Position numbers and translations under genes: made by a program
NCBI GenBank assembly: GCA_016200135.1
Contig: JACQFI010000056.1
Location: 30,695 to 94,694 of the forward strand
Origin: Planctomycetota bacterium
GTDB taxonomy: Bacteria; Planctomycetota; SZUA-567; H5-PLA8
Direction: 5' to 3'
DNA: 64,000 nucleotides
Notes under the pieces: model-generated
The model's database searches: none
The model's input: the letters and a program-made list of their open reading frames with translations, nothing else
Told to the model about the DNA's origin: nothing
Shown here: positions 15,551-24,437 of the stretch, in pieces
Position numbering within the stretch: the stretch's first letter is position 1
Layout of the letters: each line of letters begins with the position of its first letter

Positions 15551-18196
15551 ATGGCGTACTCCAAAAGCATTTGCGGACGCGCGCTGGACCTCGCGCCCGC
15601 GCGGTGGATCTGGTTCCCCTCCGCGCGAACGTTGCCCAACACCTTCGTGCTCTTCCGCAAGACGCTGACGCTCAAGCAGCGCCCGCGCCGCGCGACAGGC
15701 TGGGTCTCGGCCGACAGCCGCTATCTCTTCAGCGCTAACGGCGCGCGCGTCCAATGGGGGCCGTCGTGCTGCGATCCGCGCACGCTCGACGCCGACCCGC
15801 TGGACCTCACCGAACACCTGCGCGAAGGCAAAAACGTCCTCGGCGCGCAGGTGCTGTACTTCGGGCAGGGCGACGGCACGTACGTCGCGGGCAAGCCGGG
15901 ATTTCTCCTGAATCTGGAACTCGAATACGCCGGTGGGCGGCGCGAACTCATCACGACCAACTCGGATTGGTCCGCGTACCTCGACCGCTCCCGCCGCCCC
16001 GGCCAGTATCGCCGCTGGTACCTGCGCGCGCTCCAAGAAGAGTTCGACGCGCGGCTGTTTCCGCACGGCTGGGACGAGCCCGCGTTCAAACCCGGCGCGG
16101 AGTGGCTTCCCGCGATGGAACTGAGCGCGCCCGCGGACAAGCCGCCGCTCTGCAGCGACTATCCGGACAGCCTGACGGACATGACCGCCGAAGCCGGCGC
16201 GTGCCGCATCGTGGCGCGCGAGGCCGGGCCGATGCGCGAAGAGCTCGTGCGGGCTGGCGCGCCGGTGGAACAGGGCCGCGTGCTCTGGTCGCGCGATCCC
16301 AACGACTGGTTCGAGATGCGCACGCCCTGCTTCGAGATTCGCAAGGCGCCCGTGAGTCAAGCGCGCGGCGAGGCATGGGTGCTGCCGGCCAATCCGGATG
16401 CACGAACGGGGCACTTTCTCACGTTCGAGCTGCCCGAACAGATCACGGGCTTCCCATTCGTGGAACTCGATGCACCCGCAGGCGCCGTCGTGGAACTGCT
16501 CTGGCAGGAGGCCCACGACCCGGCTGGCAAGCGCGCGTGGCTGGACACGCACTTCCACTTCTGGGCGCGGATGACCTGCCGCGAGGGAAAAAATCGCATC
16601 GAGACCTTCGACTTCGAGTGCCCGCGCTGGCTGCAAGTTCACGTCCGCAACGCCACGCGTTCCGTCACGGTAAAATCCGTCGGCGTGCGGAGGCGGATGT
16701 ACGTCTGGCCGAACGAGCCGCGCGTGCGCTGCGGCGAGCCCGCGCTGCAACGGCTCTTCGAGGCCTGCCTGAACACGCTCAACAACAACGCGCAGGGCGC
16801 GATCCAATCCGACGGTGCGCGCGAGCGGCAGCAGTACTCCGGCGACGGCATGGCGCAGATGCACAGCCACCGCTACGCCTTCGGCGAGCCGCGCCTTACC
16901 GCGCGCTACTTGCGGACCATGAGTTCCGGGATCACCAGCGCGGGCTACTTTCTCGACGCCTGGCCCGCGATGGACCGCATGATCCGGATCCCGGAGCGCG
17001 AACTGAACTTCGCGCCGTGGGGCCCGTTGCTCGATATCGGCGTCTGCCTCGTCATCGACGCCTGGCACCACTATTTCGAGACTGCCGCTCTCGATCCCAT
17101 TCGCGAGACGTATCCGCGCTTCGTCCGCTTCGCGGCGTACCTGGAGAACCTGCGAACGCCAGAGGGCCTTCTGCCGGTCGAAGACCTGGGCGTGCCGGTG
17201 GTCTGGATGGACCACTACGCGTACAAGCGTCAGCGGCACAAGCAGTGCGCGTTCACGTTGCTCGCCGCGATCATGTTCTCGCACGCCCTGCCACGCCTCG
17301 CGAAGGCCATGGGCCTCCGCGCAGACGCTAAACGCTTCACGGCCATAGGCCGTTCGCTGCTCAAAGCGGTCACGCACAAGTACTGGGACGCCAAGCGCGG
17401 ACTCTTCGTCGCCAACCGGCCCTGGCAGCACGAAGAAAAAGAGACGCGCCTCGACGACCTCTCGCTCGCATTCTCGGCGCTCTACGGCCTCTGCCCGCGC
17501 GGCCAGACGGAACCTTCGATCGCCGCGCTGGCCGCGCTCTCGCCCAAGCAGTCGCCGTACTTCCTTAACACGCTGCTCAAGGCAAACGACGTTGAGAACG
17601 CGAAGCGCAAACACGCGAATGGCGAGCCCGAACTCAGCCTCTCCTATCCGCCCAATCAGCGCTGGCGCTACGAAGCACTCGCGCAATTTGGCCGTGCGGA
17701 TGTGGTGCTGCGCGAGTGGCGCGAACTCTGGGCCAAGATGCCGTCGGTGCTGCTGAACAAAACCATCGCCGAAGAATGGACGCACGAGCCCGATTCCATC
17801 AAGCAGTGGAACCACAACGGCGTGAATCCGCTCTCGGTCCTGTTCATGGATATCGCCGGCATCCGCCCGCTCGAACCCGGCTTCCGCCGCTGCCGCATCC
17901 GCCCGCAGCTCGGGAATCTGCCTAGCTTGGAGCTCACGAGCCACACGCCGCGCGGGCCGATCCAATTCAGCGCAAAGCGCCAGGCGTCCGGTCATCGGCT
18001 GCACTTGGAAATTCCAAAGGGCATCGACGCGGAGCTATGGTTGCCCGGCGCGACCGATGCGCCGTCCGGATTGAAACCGCTCGGCCGCAACAAAAAAATG
18101 GATGTGTGTCGCTACCGCCTGCCCAAGAACGCTCGCTTTGAGTCCGTTGTGCCCCGATCGGACAAGAATCTGAGCGTCAGAACTGCGTATTGTTGA
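15551..18196 (+). CDS. GH78-like alpha-L-rhamnosidase/six-hairpin glycosidase
   Basis: 881 residues, ATG with GGGAG 8 bases before it. N-terminal beta-sandwich domains occupy about 1-390. A six-hairpin catalytic barrel follows, with SDGARERQQYSGDG near residue 425, matching the (D)xxxRE(R/K)xx(W/Y)xGD pattern that carries the general acid in bacterial rhamnosidases. TIAEEWTHEP near residue 740 carries a likely second acid, and the C-terminal beta-domain has the PLEPGFRRCRIRPQLG signature. There is no signal peptide, so it seems cytoplasmic and would act on imported oligosaccharides. It could cleave rhamnosides or related deoxy-sugars. Confidence 0.85.
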   Translation: MAYSKSICGRALDLAPARWIWFPSARTLPNTFVLFRKTLTLKQRPRRATGWVSADSRYLFSANGARVQWGPSCCDPRTLDADPLDLTEHLREGKNVLGAQVLYFGQGDGTYVAGKPGFLLNLELEYAGGRRELITTNSDWSAYLDRSRRPGQYRRWYLRALQEEFDARLFPHGWDEPAFKPGAEWLPAMELSAPADKPPLCSDYPDSLTDMTAEAGACRIVAREAGPMREELVRAGAPVEQGRVLWSRDPNDWFEMRTPCFEIRKAPVSQARGEAWVLPANPDARTGHFLTFELPEQITGFPFVELDAPAGAVVELLWQEAHDPAGKRAWLDTHFHFWARMTCREGKNRIETFDFECPRWLQVHVRNATRSVTVKSVGVRRRMYVWPNEPRVRCGEPALQRLFEACLNTLNNNAQGAIQSDGARERQQYSGDGMAQMHSHRYAFGEPRLTARYLRTMSSGITSAGYFLDAWPAMDRMIRIPERELNFAPWGPLLDIGVCLVIDAWHHYFETAALDPIRETYPRFVRFAAYLENLRTPEGLLPVEDLGVPVVWMDHYAYKRQRHKQCAFTLLAAIMFSHALPRLAKAMGLRADAKRFTAIGRSLLKAVTHKYWDAKRGLFVANRPWQHEEKETRLDDLSLAFSALYGLCPRGQTEPSIAALAALSPKQSPYFLNTLLKANDVENAKRKHANGEPELSLSYPPNQRWRYEALAQFGRADVVLREWRELWAKMPSVLLNKTIAEEWTHEPDSIKQWNHNGVNPLSVLFMDIAGIRPLEPGFRRCRIRPQLGNLPSLELTSHTPRGPIQFSAKRQASGHRLHLEIPKGIDAELWLPGATDAPSGLKPLGRNKKMDVCRYRLPKNARFESVVPRSDKNLSVRTAYC

Positions 18197-18258
18197 AGAG
18201 CGGTAGGACTGTGTGCATGGTATCGCAATGTTGAACTTTGGCAGCGGATGCTTCGTAA

Positions 18259-18651
18259 CTAAAAATTAACGTCCCTTTTCCAGCGACAATTGTCCACTTC
18301 GATCCAGTTGCCGTCTATTTTGTGAAACCAAACAGTAATCCTGTAACGGCTATAACTCCACGTGATCTCTTTAATATCAATATCGCCGTTGCTGGGAATA
18401 GTAGGTGGATAGATTCTCAAAAGAGGTTTGCGAAAAACACCGTCTACATCTTTCATCTTGTAATTGGATTCCCTCCTATTTTCTATTCCAAGTTCGTTTG
18501 TCACATATTCAAGACTTTTTCATTTAAATTGCTGTATATACTCAACATCCTTGTGCCCAAGATCGAAATACCAAAAGCACCCGATAAGAATGAACCCTAT
18601 TGTTAGAGTCACGAGCAATAGGGTGGATAATCTGAACTGGAATTTACTCAT
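18259..18651 (-). pseudogene. Broken small membrane protein with one in-frame TGA
   Basis: From ATG 18651 the minus strand reads 43 codons beginning MSKFQFRLSTLLLVTLT, a short FRLSTLLLVT-type segment followed by a membrane helix, as found at the start of many planctomycete proteins. A TGA follows at 18522-18520. In the same frame, with no shift, it continues for 87 more codons to a stop at 18259, ending in a compact, charged segment (KEITWSYSRYRITVWFHKIDGN-like). A GTG at 18504 could restart the second part. The simplest reading is a nonsense-mutated gene; TGA readthrough or a sequence error are alternatives. The whole locus is strikingly A+T-rich against its GC-rich neighbours, a sign of recent arrival or decay. 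Confidence 0.65.
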
Positions 18652-18726
18652 TCTTTGCTTTTGACAAATCCATTGGGCCACTGAAGCCTTCAATAACCTT
18701 CAACAAGGTTTCGAGAGTGCAGCCTC

Positions 18727-19332
18727 TCACTCTTCGCTGAAGACTTCGGCGCGAAAGGCCAGCACTTTGCACTTGGCCGGGTCGCGCCAGGCATCGCCCG
18801 GCAGGCCGGCCTTCTCTTCGCAGCAGAGCGTGAGCAACTGTTCCTTCGTCAGATGGTGCTCGGTGGCGACTTGGGGCAGAAAGACGCCGCGCCGGCCGTC
18901 GTAGATCCCCTGGCCCACCACGTCGATGCCGTCTTCGCCCAAGTTGAAGGCGAGCGGATCGGACAACTCACGCAGCGGATGGAGCACGGAGATATCGATC
19001 TTAAGCTCGGGCAGCTCGCCGAGCGTAACCGGGTTGCCCGCAAAGCGCGGATCGCCGCTGACCGTGTCCGCGGCGATGCGCGCGACGCATTTCCAGAGCG
19101 GCTCTTCAGCGCGCAGCGTGCCCAGGCAGCCGCGCAGGCCGCGCCCGGGCTCGGTCGCGTCGCGGCGTTTGAAAGTGGTGAAGCAGGCGCCTTTGCGGGT
19201 GAGGCTCGGATCCGCGGGCGGCTCGATGGTGGTTTTCGGCCCGCCTAACTCGCCCGTGGCGGAACTGCGCGCGAGCGCCAGAAGCCAGGCGCGCTGCTCG
19301 GGCGAGAGCGGCCGATCGAGGGATGCATCCAT
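18727..19332 (-). CDS. amrA: AMMECR1-domain protein (AmmeMemoRadiSam system protein A)
   Basis: 201 residues. The hallmark of the AMMECR1 fold, LRGCLGT (family LRGCIG), is at about residue 86, and the flanking KGACFTTFKR, DPRFAGNPVTLGELPELKIDISVL and GQGIYDGRRGVFLPQVA segments fit throughout. The family is conserved from bacteria to humans. In bacteria it often sits with a Memo-like dioxygenase and a radical SAM enzyme, but neither partner is nearby. The start is 9 bases downstream of the FHA-GAF-HD gene stop, so the two are co-transcribed. The molecular function is not established. Confidence 0.9.
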   Translation of the reverse strand: MDASLDRPLSPEQRAWLLALARSSATGELGGPKTTIEPPADPSLTRKGACFTTFKRRDATEPGRGLRGCLGTLRAEEPLWKCVARIAADTVSGDPRFAGNPVTLGELPELKIDISVLHPLRELSDPLAFNLGEDGIDVVGQGIYDGRRGVFLPQVATEHHLTKEQLLTLCCEEKAGLPGDAWRDPAKCKVLAFRAEVFSEE

Positions 19333-19341
19333 GAAAAGGGT

Positions 19342-21069
19342 TCAGCTCTCGGACGAGGAACGGCCTTCGCCGATCACCGCGCGCTTGGACGCGCCGCTCT
19401 TGGAGGGCCCGCGCTTGGACGCACCGCCGCGCCCCGAGGTCTTGACGTCGTCGGTCTCGTTCTTCTTGACGCCCTTGGCGGGGGTCTCGGTCAACGGCAT
19501 ATCGTCCTTCTCCTTCGCGTCCTTCTTGTCAGGCTGCCAGGTCATCGCGGTCGGATCCACCGGTTCCGCCGGCGCCTCGGCCTTCTCCGGCGCTTCGTGG
19601 ACGATCGTCGAGCCGCCGAAAAGCGTGCCGTGGCGGTGCGCGACCATCAGCGCCTTGATCACATTCAAGTCGTAGGCCTCGCCGCCCATGTTGCCCACTT
19701 CGGTGAGGGCCTTGCGGATCGTGTTGGAGTCGGGCTGGACGCCGGGCTCCTTGATGCCGTCGAAAAGCAGGTGCTCGAAGGCGTTCGCCACCGCGAGGAT
19801 GCGCGCGCCGAGTGGGATCGCGTCGCCCTTCAGGCCATCGGGCACGCCCTTGCCGTCCAGGCGTTCGTGGTGCGAACGGACGTAAGCGAGGAAATGTTCC
19901 TGGCTGGGCACATTCTTGAAGTATTCAGACGCGCGCTGCACGTGGCCGGCCACCTGGTCCGTGGCCGCGGCGTCGCCCGCGAGAGCCTTGTGTTTGCCGA
20001 GGTCGTGCAGCATGCCGGCGATGCGCAGGTACAGCACCTCGTTGTCCGAGACGCCCAGCTCGCGCCCGATCGCGGCGCAGAACTGGCTCACGCGTTCGGC
20101 GTGGCCCGCGTGGCCGGGCATCTCTTTTTCGAGCAGCCGCACCAGATGGCCGATGAGCTGAATGAGCATGCGCCGCCGGCCGCGGATGAGCGTGAGGTTC
20201 TCGAGGCTGGCGGCGAGCTGCGAGCCGACCGCGGTGAGCAGTTCGAGGTCGGTCTGGTCGAAGGTCTCGGCGATGCGCGCGTTCACGGCGTAGATCGCGC
20301 CGTGCGTCGCCGCGCCCGAGAGCACCGGCACGCAGAGCACGGAGCGGATCTGGTTCATCACGATCGAGTCGCCCATCTTGAAGCGCTCGTCCATCATCGC
20401 GTCGGCCGTCAGGATCGCGCGAGACTCGCTGATCACGCGGCGCAGGATCGTGCGCGAGATCGGCACGTTCGAGCCGGACTGCTTGATCTTGGTCGCGCGC
20501 GGCACGATCGCGCCGGTGGCCTCGTCGCGCAGAAAGAGATACAGGTGGTCGGCGGGGATGTACTCGGCGACCAGGTCCAGCAGGCGCTCGAAGAGCTTCT
20601 TCTCGTCGCGCTCGCCGTAGACGATGTTCGTGGCCTTGCAGATCGCGCGGAAGTACTCGGTCTCGCGCCCGGTGCCCTGGCCTTCGCCCACGAAGAGGTC
20701 GTCGACCTTCAGCTCCAGCGAGGTCTTAAAGCCCTCGCCGTCCTCGAACTGCAGCTCGCTCCCGCGTTCCTGCGCGGCCTTGGTGGACTCGAAGACGAGC
20801 TGCGTGCTGCCGACGCGGATCACGTCGCCCTCGCGCAGCAGTTCTTCTTCGACCTGCTCCTCGTTGACGAACGAGCCGTTGCGGCTGCCCAAGTCGCGGA
20901 TAAAGACCATCTCGCCCACGCGGTAGACTTCCGCGTGTTCGCGCGAGACGCCCTTGTCGATGATCTGCAGGCCCGCGGTGGCGTCCCGGCCGATGACAAT
21001 CGGCGAGGAACCCTCGACCTGGATCACCTTGGTCTTTTGAGGACCGCTTTTGACGCGCAACTGTGGCAT
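19342..21069 (-). CDS. FHA-GAF-HD signalling protein (HD-GYP-like, variant)
   Basis: 575 residues. Residues about 1-95 are an FHA phosphothreonine-binding domain (GRDATAGLQIIDKGVSREHAEV, then DLGSRNGSFVN). Residues about 140-300 are a GAF domain (VPISRTILRRVI, RSVLCVPVL). Residues about 315-470 are an HD domain of the HD-GYP type: HAERVSQFC, HDLGK, HHERLDGKG. The GYP triad reads GVP, and the late VADxFD region reads VANAFEHL, so one usual metal-binding Asp is Asn. HD-GYP proteins degrade cyclic di-GMP; this variant may have altered metal or activity. The tail (about 490-575) is disordered with Lys/Ser/Gly-rich repeats. Co-transcribed with the AMMECR1 gene. Confidence 0.85.
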   Translation of the reverse strand: MPQLRVKSGPQKTKVIQVEGSSPIVIGRDATAGLQIIDKGVSREHAEVYRVGEMVFIRDLGSRNGSFVNEEQVEEELLREGDVIRVGSTQLVFESTKAAQERGSELQFEDGEGFKTSLELKVDDLFVGEGQGTGRETEYFRAICKATNIVYGERDEKKLFERLLDLVAEYIPADHLYLFLRDEATGAIVPRATKIKQSGSNVPISRTILRRVISESRAILTADAMMDERFKMGDSIVMNQIRSVLCVPVLSGAATHGAIYAVNARIAETFDQTDLELLTAVGSQLAASLENLTLIRGRRRMLIQLIGHLVRLLEKEMPGHAGHAERVSQFCAAIGRELGVSDNEVLYLRIAGMLHDLGKHKALAGDAAATDQVAGHVQRASEYFKNVPSQEHFLAYVRSHHERLDGKGVPDGLKGDAIPLGARILAVANAFEHLLFDGIKEPGVQPDSNTIRKALTEVGNMGGEAYDLNVIKALMVAHRHGTLFGGSTIVHEAPEKAEAPAEPVDPTAMTWQPDKKDAKEKDDMPLTETPAKGVKKNETDDVKTSGRGGASKRGPSKSGASKRAVIGEGRSSSES

Positions 21070-21150
21070 GTTGAAAAGGTATCCGCCCCCCGCGGACGTT
21101 CAGGTCTTGTGCATATCCGTTAGACTGCTATTTCCCGGCCCGCGCTGCTC

Positions 21151-22038
21151 TTATCCACCTGACTTCGCAAGTTCGCGGAACCGCCCCAGCAAGTCCTTGG
21201 TCACCGGCCCTGGTTTCCCGTCGCCGATCACGCGGCCATCCGCCTTTACCACTGAAATGATCTCTGCACCTGTGCCTGTGAGGAAGAACTCGTCCGCCGT
21301 ATATAGGTCGTAGCGCGTGAGGGTCTCCTCACGGACATCGTATCCGGCGTCCTCGGCCAGTTCGATCACCGCATCACGTGTGATCCCCTTCAGGATGCCC
21401 GCGTTAGCCGGCGTGGTGCGGACGATCTTCTTGCCCTTCGCTTTCTTATCGGGCTCAGTGACCGTGAAGATGTTGTCGCCGCTGCACTCGGCCACGTAGC
21501 CTTCGTGGTCGAGCATGATGACCTCATGCACCCCCGCCTGTATGCCTTCGATCTTGGCCAGGATGTGGGCCAGATAGTTGAGGGACTTGATGCGCGGATT
21601 CAGGTTCTCGCGGTGGCTGATCGGCGTCGCGGCCGTGACCACGGCGAGGCCGGTGTCGTACAGCTCCTTCGGGTAAAGCTGGATCGTATCGGCGATGACG
21701 ATCACCGTCGGCTTGGGGCACTTGCGCGGATCCAGGCCCAGGTCGCCGAAGCCGCGCGTGACCACCACGCGGATGTAGCTCTCGGTGAGCTTGTTCTCTT
21801 TAACGCAGGCATCGACCTGCTGCGCGAGCTGCTCCCGCGTCATCGGGATCTCGAGCCAGATCGCCTTGGCCGACGCGTACAGCCGGTCCACGTGCTGCTT
21901 GAGGCGGAAGACCTTGCCGTGGTATGCGCGGATACCCTCGAAGACGCCGTCGCCGTACAACAGGCCGTGATCGTAGACCGAGACCTTGGCTTCTTCCTTG
22001 GGGTAGAACTTCCCGTCGATCCAGACTTTGATGGACAT
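21151..22038 (-). CDS. ilvE: Branched-chain amino acid aminotransferase
   Basis: 295 residues, fold-type IV PLP aminotransferase. Y(D/D)HGLLYGDGVFEGIRAY at 22-39 and the PLP lysine K151 in NPRIKSLNYL are diagnostic, as are EVIMLDHEGYVAECSGDNIF and TPANAGILKGITRDAVIELA. It interconverts leucine, isoleucine and valine with their 2-oxo acids in the cytoplasm; D-amino acid or aminodeoxychorismate members of the same fold are the alternatives, but the motif set and length favour IlvE. It lies 9 bases after the LolD-like gene and is probably on its transcript, an odd pairing of biosynthesis and envelope transport. Confidence 0.88.
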   Translation of the reverse strand: MSIKVWIDGKFYPKEEAKVSVYDHGLLYGDGVFEGIRAYHGKVFRLKQHVDRLYASAKAIWLEIPMTREQLAQQVDACVKENKLTESYIRVVVTRGFGDLGLDPRKCPKPTVIVIADTIQLYPKELYDTGLAVVTAATPISHRENLNPRIKSLNYLAHILAKIEGIQAGVHEVIMLDHEGYVAECSGDNIFTVTEPDKKAKGKKIVRTTPANAGILKGITRDAVIELAEDAGYDVREETLTRYDLYTADEFFLTGTGAEIISVVKADGRVIGDGKPGPVTKDLLGRFRELAKSGG

Positions 22039-22047
22039 GCTCGGCTC

Positions 22048-22776
22048 CTACTTCGTCTCCAGTTGCAGAATCCCCTGCTCCAAACGGAGCACCCGGTCGG
22101 CACGCTCGGCCAAGGTCACATCGTGCGAAACAACCACGGTAGCGACCCCATCCTTGTGCGTTAACTCAAAAATCAGCTTCATGATACGACTTGCGGTATC
22201 GGGGTCAAGGTTGCCCGTGGGTTCGTCGCAGAGCAGGACCCGGGGCTGGAGCATCAAGGCTCGGCAGATGGCCGCGCGCTGGCGTTCGCCGCCGCTGAGC
22301 GTCGCGGGCTTTTGGCGCGCCTGATCCTTCAGGCCGACCTGTTCGAGGAGCTGCCAGGCGCGCGCCGTGGCCTTGGCGCTGCCGCCGGCAAGCCACGCGC
22401 CCGGCGAATGTGCCACGCGGGCGGGCATCAGGACGTTGTCGAGCGTGCTGAAGTCGGACATCAGGAAATAGTGCTGGAAGACGAAGCCGATGTGCCGGCT
22501 GCGCAGTTCGGCGCGGTCGTTCTCGCGCATGTTCGCCGTGGGCGTACCATCCACGAGCACTTCGCCGCCGTCCGGCTGGTCCAGCAGACCCAGCAGATGC
22601 AGCAGTGTGCTCTTGCCCGACCCGCTGCGGCCGACAAGCGCCATGACCTCGCCCGGCGCAACCGAGAGATCGGCGCCCTTGAGGACTTCCAGGCGGCGCT
22701 TGCCATCGACGAAGACGCGCTGCAAGCCTTTCGCCTGCAGGGCCAGGGTGCGGGTTTGTGGGGCGGAATCGGTCAT
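22048..22776 (-). CDS. lolD: ABC transporter ATPase, LolD/MacB type
   Basis: 242 residues. Walker A GRSGSGKST, Q-loop VFQHYFLM, signature LSGGERQR, Walker B LLCDEPTGNLD and the switch His in VVSHD are all intact. The sequence belongs to the LolD/FtsE/MacB group that works with four-TM permeases. With the permease at 22961-24253 it should extract lipoproteins from the inner membrane or drive a related mechanotransmission. ATG 22776 is chosen over an upstream extension to 22893 because that extension is encoded by heptamer repeats. The frame stays open through those repeats. Confidence 0.9.
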   Translation of the reverse strand: MTDSAPQTRTLALQAKGLQRVFVDGKRRLEVLKGADLSVAPGEVMALVGRSGSGKSTLLHLLGLLDQPDGGEVLVDGTPTANMRENDRAELRSRHIGFVFQHYFLMSDFSTLDNVLMPARVAHSPGAWLAGGSAKATARAWQLLEQVGLKDQARQKPATLSGGERQRAAICRALMLQPRVLLCDEPTGNLDPDTASRIMKLIFELTHKDGVATVVVSHDVTLAERADRVLRLEQGILQLETK

Positions 22777-22797
22777 CGGGTTCGGCCCACGGGCTCG

Positions 22798-22825
22798 TAA
22801 AGCGTAGAGCGTAGAGCGTAGAGCG
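22798..22825. repeat. Heptamer tandem repeat, AGCGTAG unit
   Basis: Three exact copies of AGCGTAG (22801-22821) and flanking partial units, between the LolC and LolD genes. It is one of a set of 7-bp-period repeats scattered through the window. Confidence 0.9.
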
Positions 22826-22921
22826 AAACGGCGGAGCGGCCAGCCGCCAGCGCATGCTTCGCATCGGTCTTCGCACTCGCTATCGGCATACAACGTTCCT
22901 TGAATCTATCCCTATCGTCAG

Positions 22922-22956
22922 ATCGTAATTCGTAGCTCGCTCCACGCTCCACGACG
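22922..22956. repeat. Degenerate heptamer repeat, TCGTAAT/TCGTAGC/ACGCTCC units
   Basis: Consecutive 7-mers TCGTAAT, TCGTAGC, TCGCTCC, ACGCTCC and ACGACGC keep strict 7-base phase although the sequence drifts. It sits directly beside the end of the LolC gene. Confidence 0.7.
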
Positions 22957-22960
22957 CCCT

Positions 22961-24253
22961 TCACTCCTGCCGCAGGCATTCCACGGGGTTCAAGCGCGAG
23001 GCGCGCCACGCGGGCAGCAATCCGCCCAACAGTCCGGCGAACAGAGTAAGCCCCGCGATCAGAAACAGATCCAACGAGCGTACATGCGTGGGAATCTCGC
23101 TGACCAGGAACGACTCGCTCGGGAAGACGCGGAAGTGCGCTTTAACGATCCACATGGAGACTGCATCGATAAGCGCTTCGACCCCATTGACGTTATGGAT
23201 CAGCAGCAGTGCGCAGGGAATCCCGACGGCCAAGCCGATGAGCGCGATCAGGACGCCCTGAGAAAGGAAGCAGGCGCGGATGCCCAGCGGGGTCGCCCCC
23301 ATGGCGCGCAGGATGCCGATGTCGCGGACCTTCTCGGCGACGAGGCGGCTTAAGATCAGCATAATGATGATGATCACAAACAGGAGAAAGATGCCCATGA
23401 TGAAGCGCATGATCGTGTTCTCGCGCGTGATCGCGTGGTACAGGTTCGAGACCTTCTCGCGCCAGGTCTCGACTTCCAGGTGCTCGCTGTATCCCGTGGC
23501 CCAGGCGGCGTCGCGCTTGAGCAGGTCGCGCATCTTCTCGAGCACCTCTCCGCGCATGTCGTCCAGGTCCGGGCGGTCGGGGTCGCCGTCCACCCAGACG
23601 GAGAGCGTCTTGGCGTAATCGGGCAGCTTGATCTGCCGGGCCAGGACTTTCCGGTCCACGTACGCCGTGGTTTCGAGATAGTCGTTCTTTACATCGAAGA
23701 AGCCTACGATGAAGAAGGCCATGGCGACGGGGTTCTTTTCATCGTCGGTGAAAAGAAAGGTCATGTAGTCGCCCTTTTTAAGCCCAAACATGCGCTGCCA
23801 CGCTCCGCCGACGATGCAGCCATGCAGCGTTTTGCCTTTTACGTCGTGCTCGCCAAAGGACGCGATATCGTTGGGACTGAGCATCTCTTTCAGCTTGCCG
23901 ACGCTCAGTTCGCGCTCCAGATCGACGCCCTTGATCGTTCCGACCGTCCGGCCTTCGTCGAAGAGCGCGATGGCGGGAATCTCCAGGCCGATCGTGATGC
24001 CCTTTACGCCCGGAATCTTCTCCAACTCCGCCGCCCATTTCTCGGGATAGACGATGCCGCCGGGGTCGTTGCCGATGCGCACGGTCATGTGCGCCTGAAT
24101 CGACTGGAGTTCCTGCATGTAGCGGTCTTTGAAGCCTTCCATCACCGAGATGATGAGCAGGTAGAGAACCACGATGAGGACGATGATCGCCGCCGCGACG
24201 TAGCTCATCGGGCGCTTGAGCAGGTACCGGGAGGCAACCGTGAAGACGTACAT
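22961..24253 (-). CDS. lolC: ABC permease of the LolC/LolE (MacB) family
   Basis: 430 residues with four predicted TM helices: about 18-40, 285-308, 333-356 and 397-420. Between TM1 and TM2 lies a large periplasmic domain of about 240 residues, the MacB/LolC layout. The RLVAEKVRDIGILRAMGATPLGI segment after TM2 is the usual coupling loop to the ATPase, and LLPAWRASRLNPVECLRQE ends the protein as in FtsX-like permeases. With the ATPase at 22048-22776 it should form an inner-membrane lipoprotein exporter. Only one permease is encoded, so it probably works as a homodimer. Confidence 0.9.
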   Translation of the reverse strand: MYVFTVASRYLLKRPMSYVAAAIIVLIVVLYLLIISVMEGFKDRYMQELQSIQAHMTVRIGNDPGGIVYPEKWAAELEKIPGVKGITIGLEIPAIALFDEGRTVGTIKGVDLERELSVGKLKEMLSPNDIASFGEHDVKGKTLHGCIVGGAWQRMFGLKKGDYMTFLFTDDEKNPVAMAFFIVGFFDVKNDYLETTAYVDRKVLARQIKLPDYAKTLSVWVDGDPDRPDLDDMRGEVLEKMRDLLKRDAAWATGYSEHLEVETWREKVSNLYHAITRENTIMRFIMGIFLLFVIIIIMLILSRLVAEKVRDIGILRAMGATPLGIRACFLSQGVLIALIGLAVGIPCALLLIHNVNGVEALIDAVSMWIVKAHFRVFPSESFLVSEIPTHVRSLDLFLIAGLTLFAGLLGGLLPAWRASRLNPVECLRQE

Positions 24254-24278
24254 GCGGAGTTCGAAACTCCCGATTCAG

Positions 24279-24306
24279 GGTTCGTAGTTCATGGTTCGTG
24301 GTTTAA
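24279..24306. repeat. Degenerate heptamer repeat, GGTTCGT unit
   Basis: GGTTCGT, AGTTCAT, GGTTCGT and GGTTTAA follow each other without a gap. It lies upstream of the LolC gene, in the 184-base gap after the DAHP synthase gene. Confidence 0.75.
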
Positions 24307-24411
24307 GCAGAGAGAACAGGTCCGGCCACGCCGCCCGACCCAACTTTGTTGTATCGGCAAAATAGGGTGCGCAAAACCGCGAAAAACGTGGCCCCATCGC
24401 CCATGCCGTTC

Positions 24412-24437
24412 AATCGGAAATCCAAAATCGAAAATGG
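24412..24437. repeat. Degenerate heptamer repeat, AATCSAA unit
   Basis: AATCGGA, AATCCAA, AATCGAA and a partial AATGG, ending one base before the stop codon of the DAHP synthase gene. Related TCGAAAT-type units recur at 43391 and 46147. Confidence 0.7.

Noticed and set aside
15515..18004. An 829-codon minus-strand frame opposite the GH78-like gene
   Set aside because: Arg- and Ala-rich composition, no motif, and full overlap with a recognised glycosidase.
18322..18606. A 94-codon plus-strand frame opposite the A+T-rich pseudogene
   Set aside because: No start signal, and the minus-strand frame has a recognisable planctomycete-like N-terminus.
22777..22893. N-terminal extension of the LolD-like ATPase
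   Set aside because: It is encoded by AGCGTAG repeats; the ATG at 22776 gives the normal length for the family.
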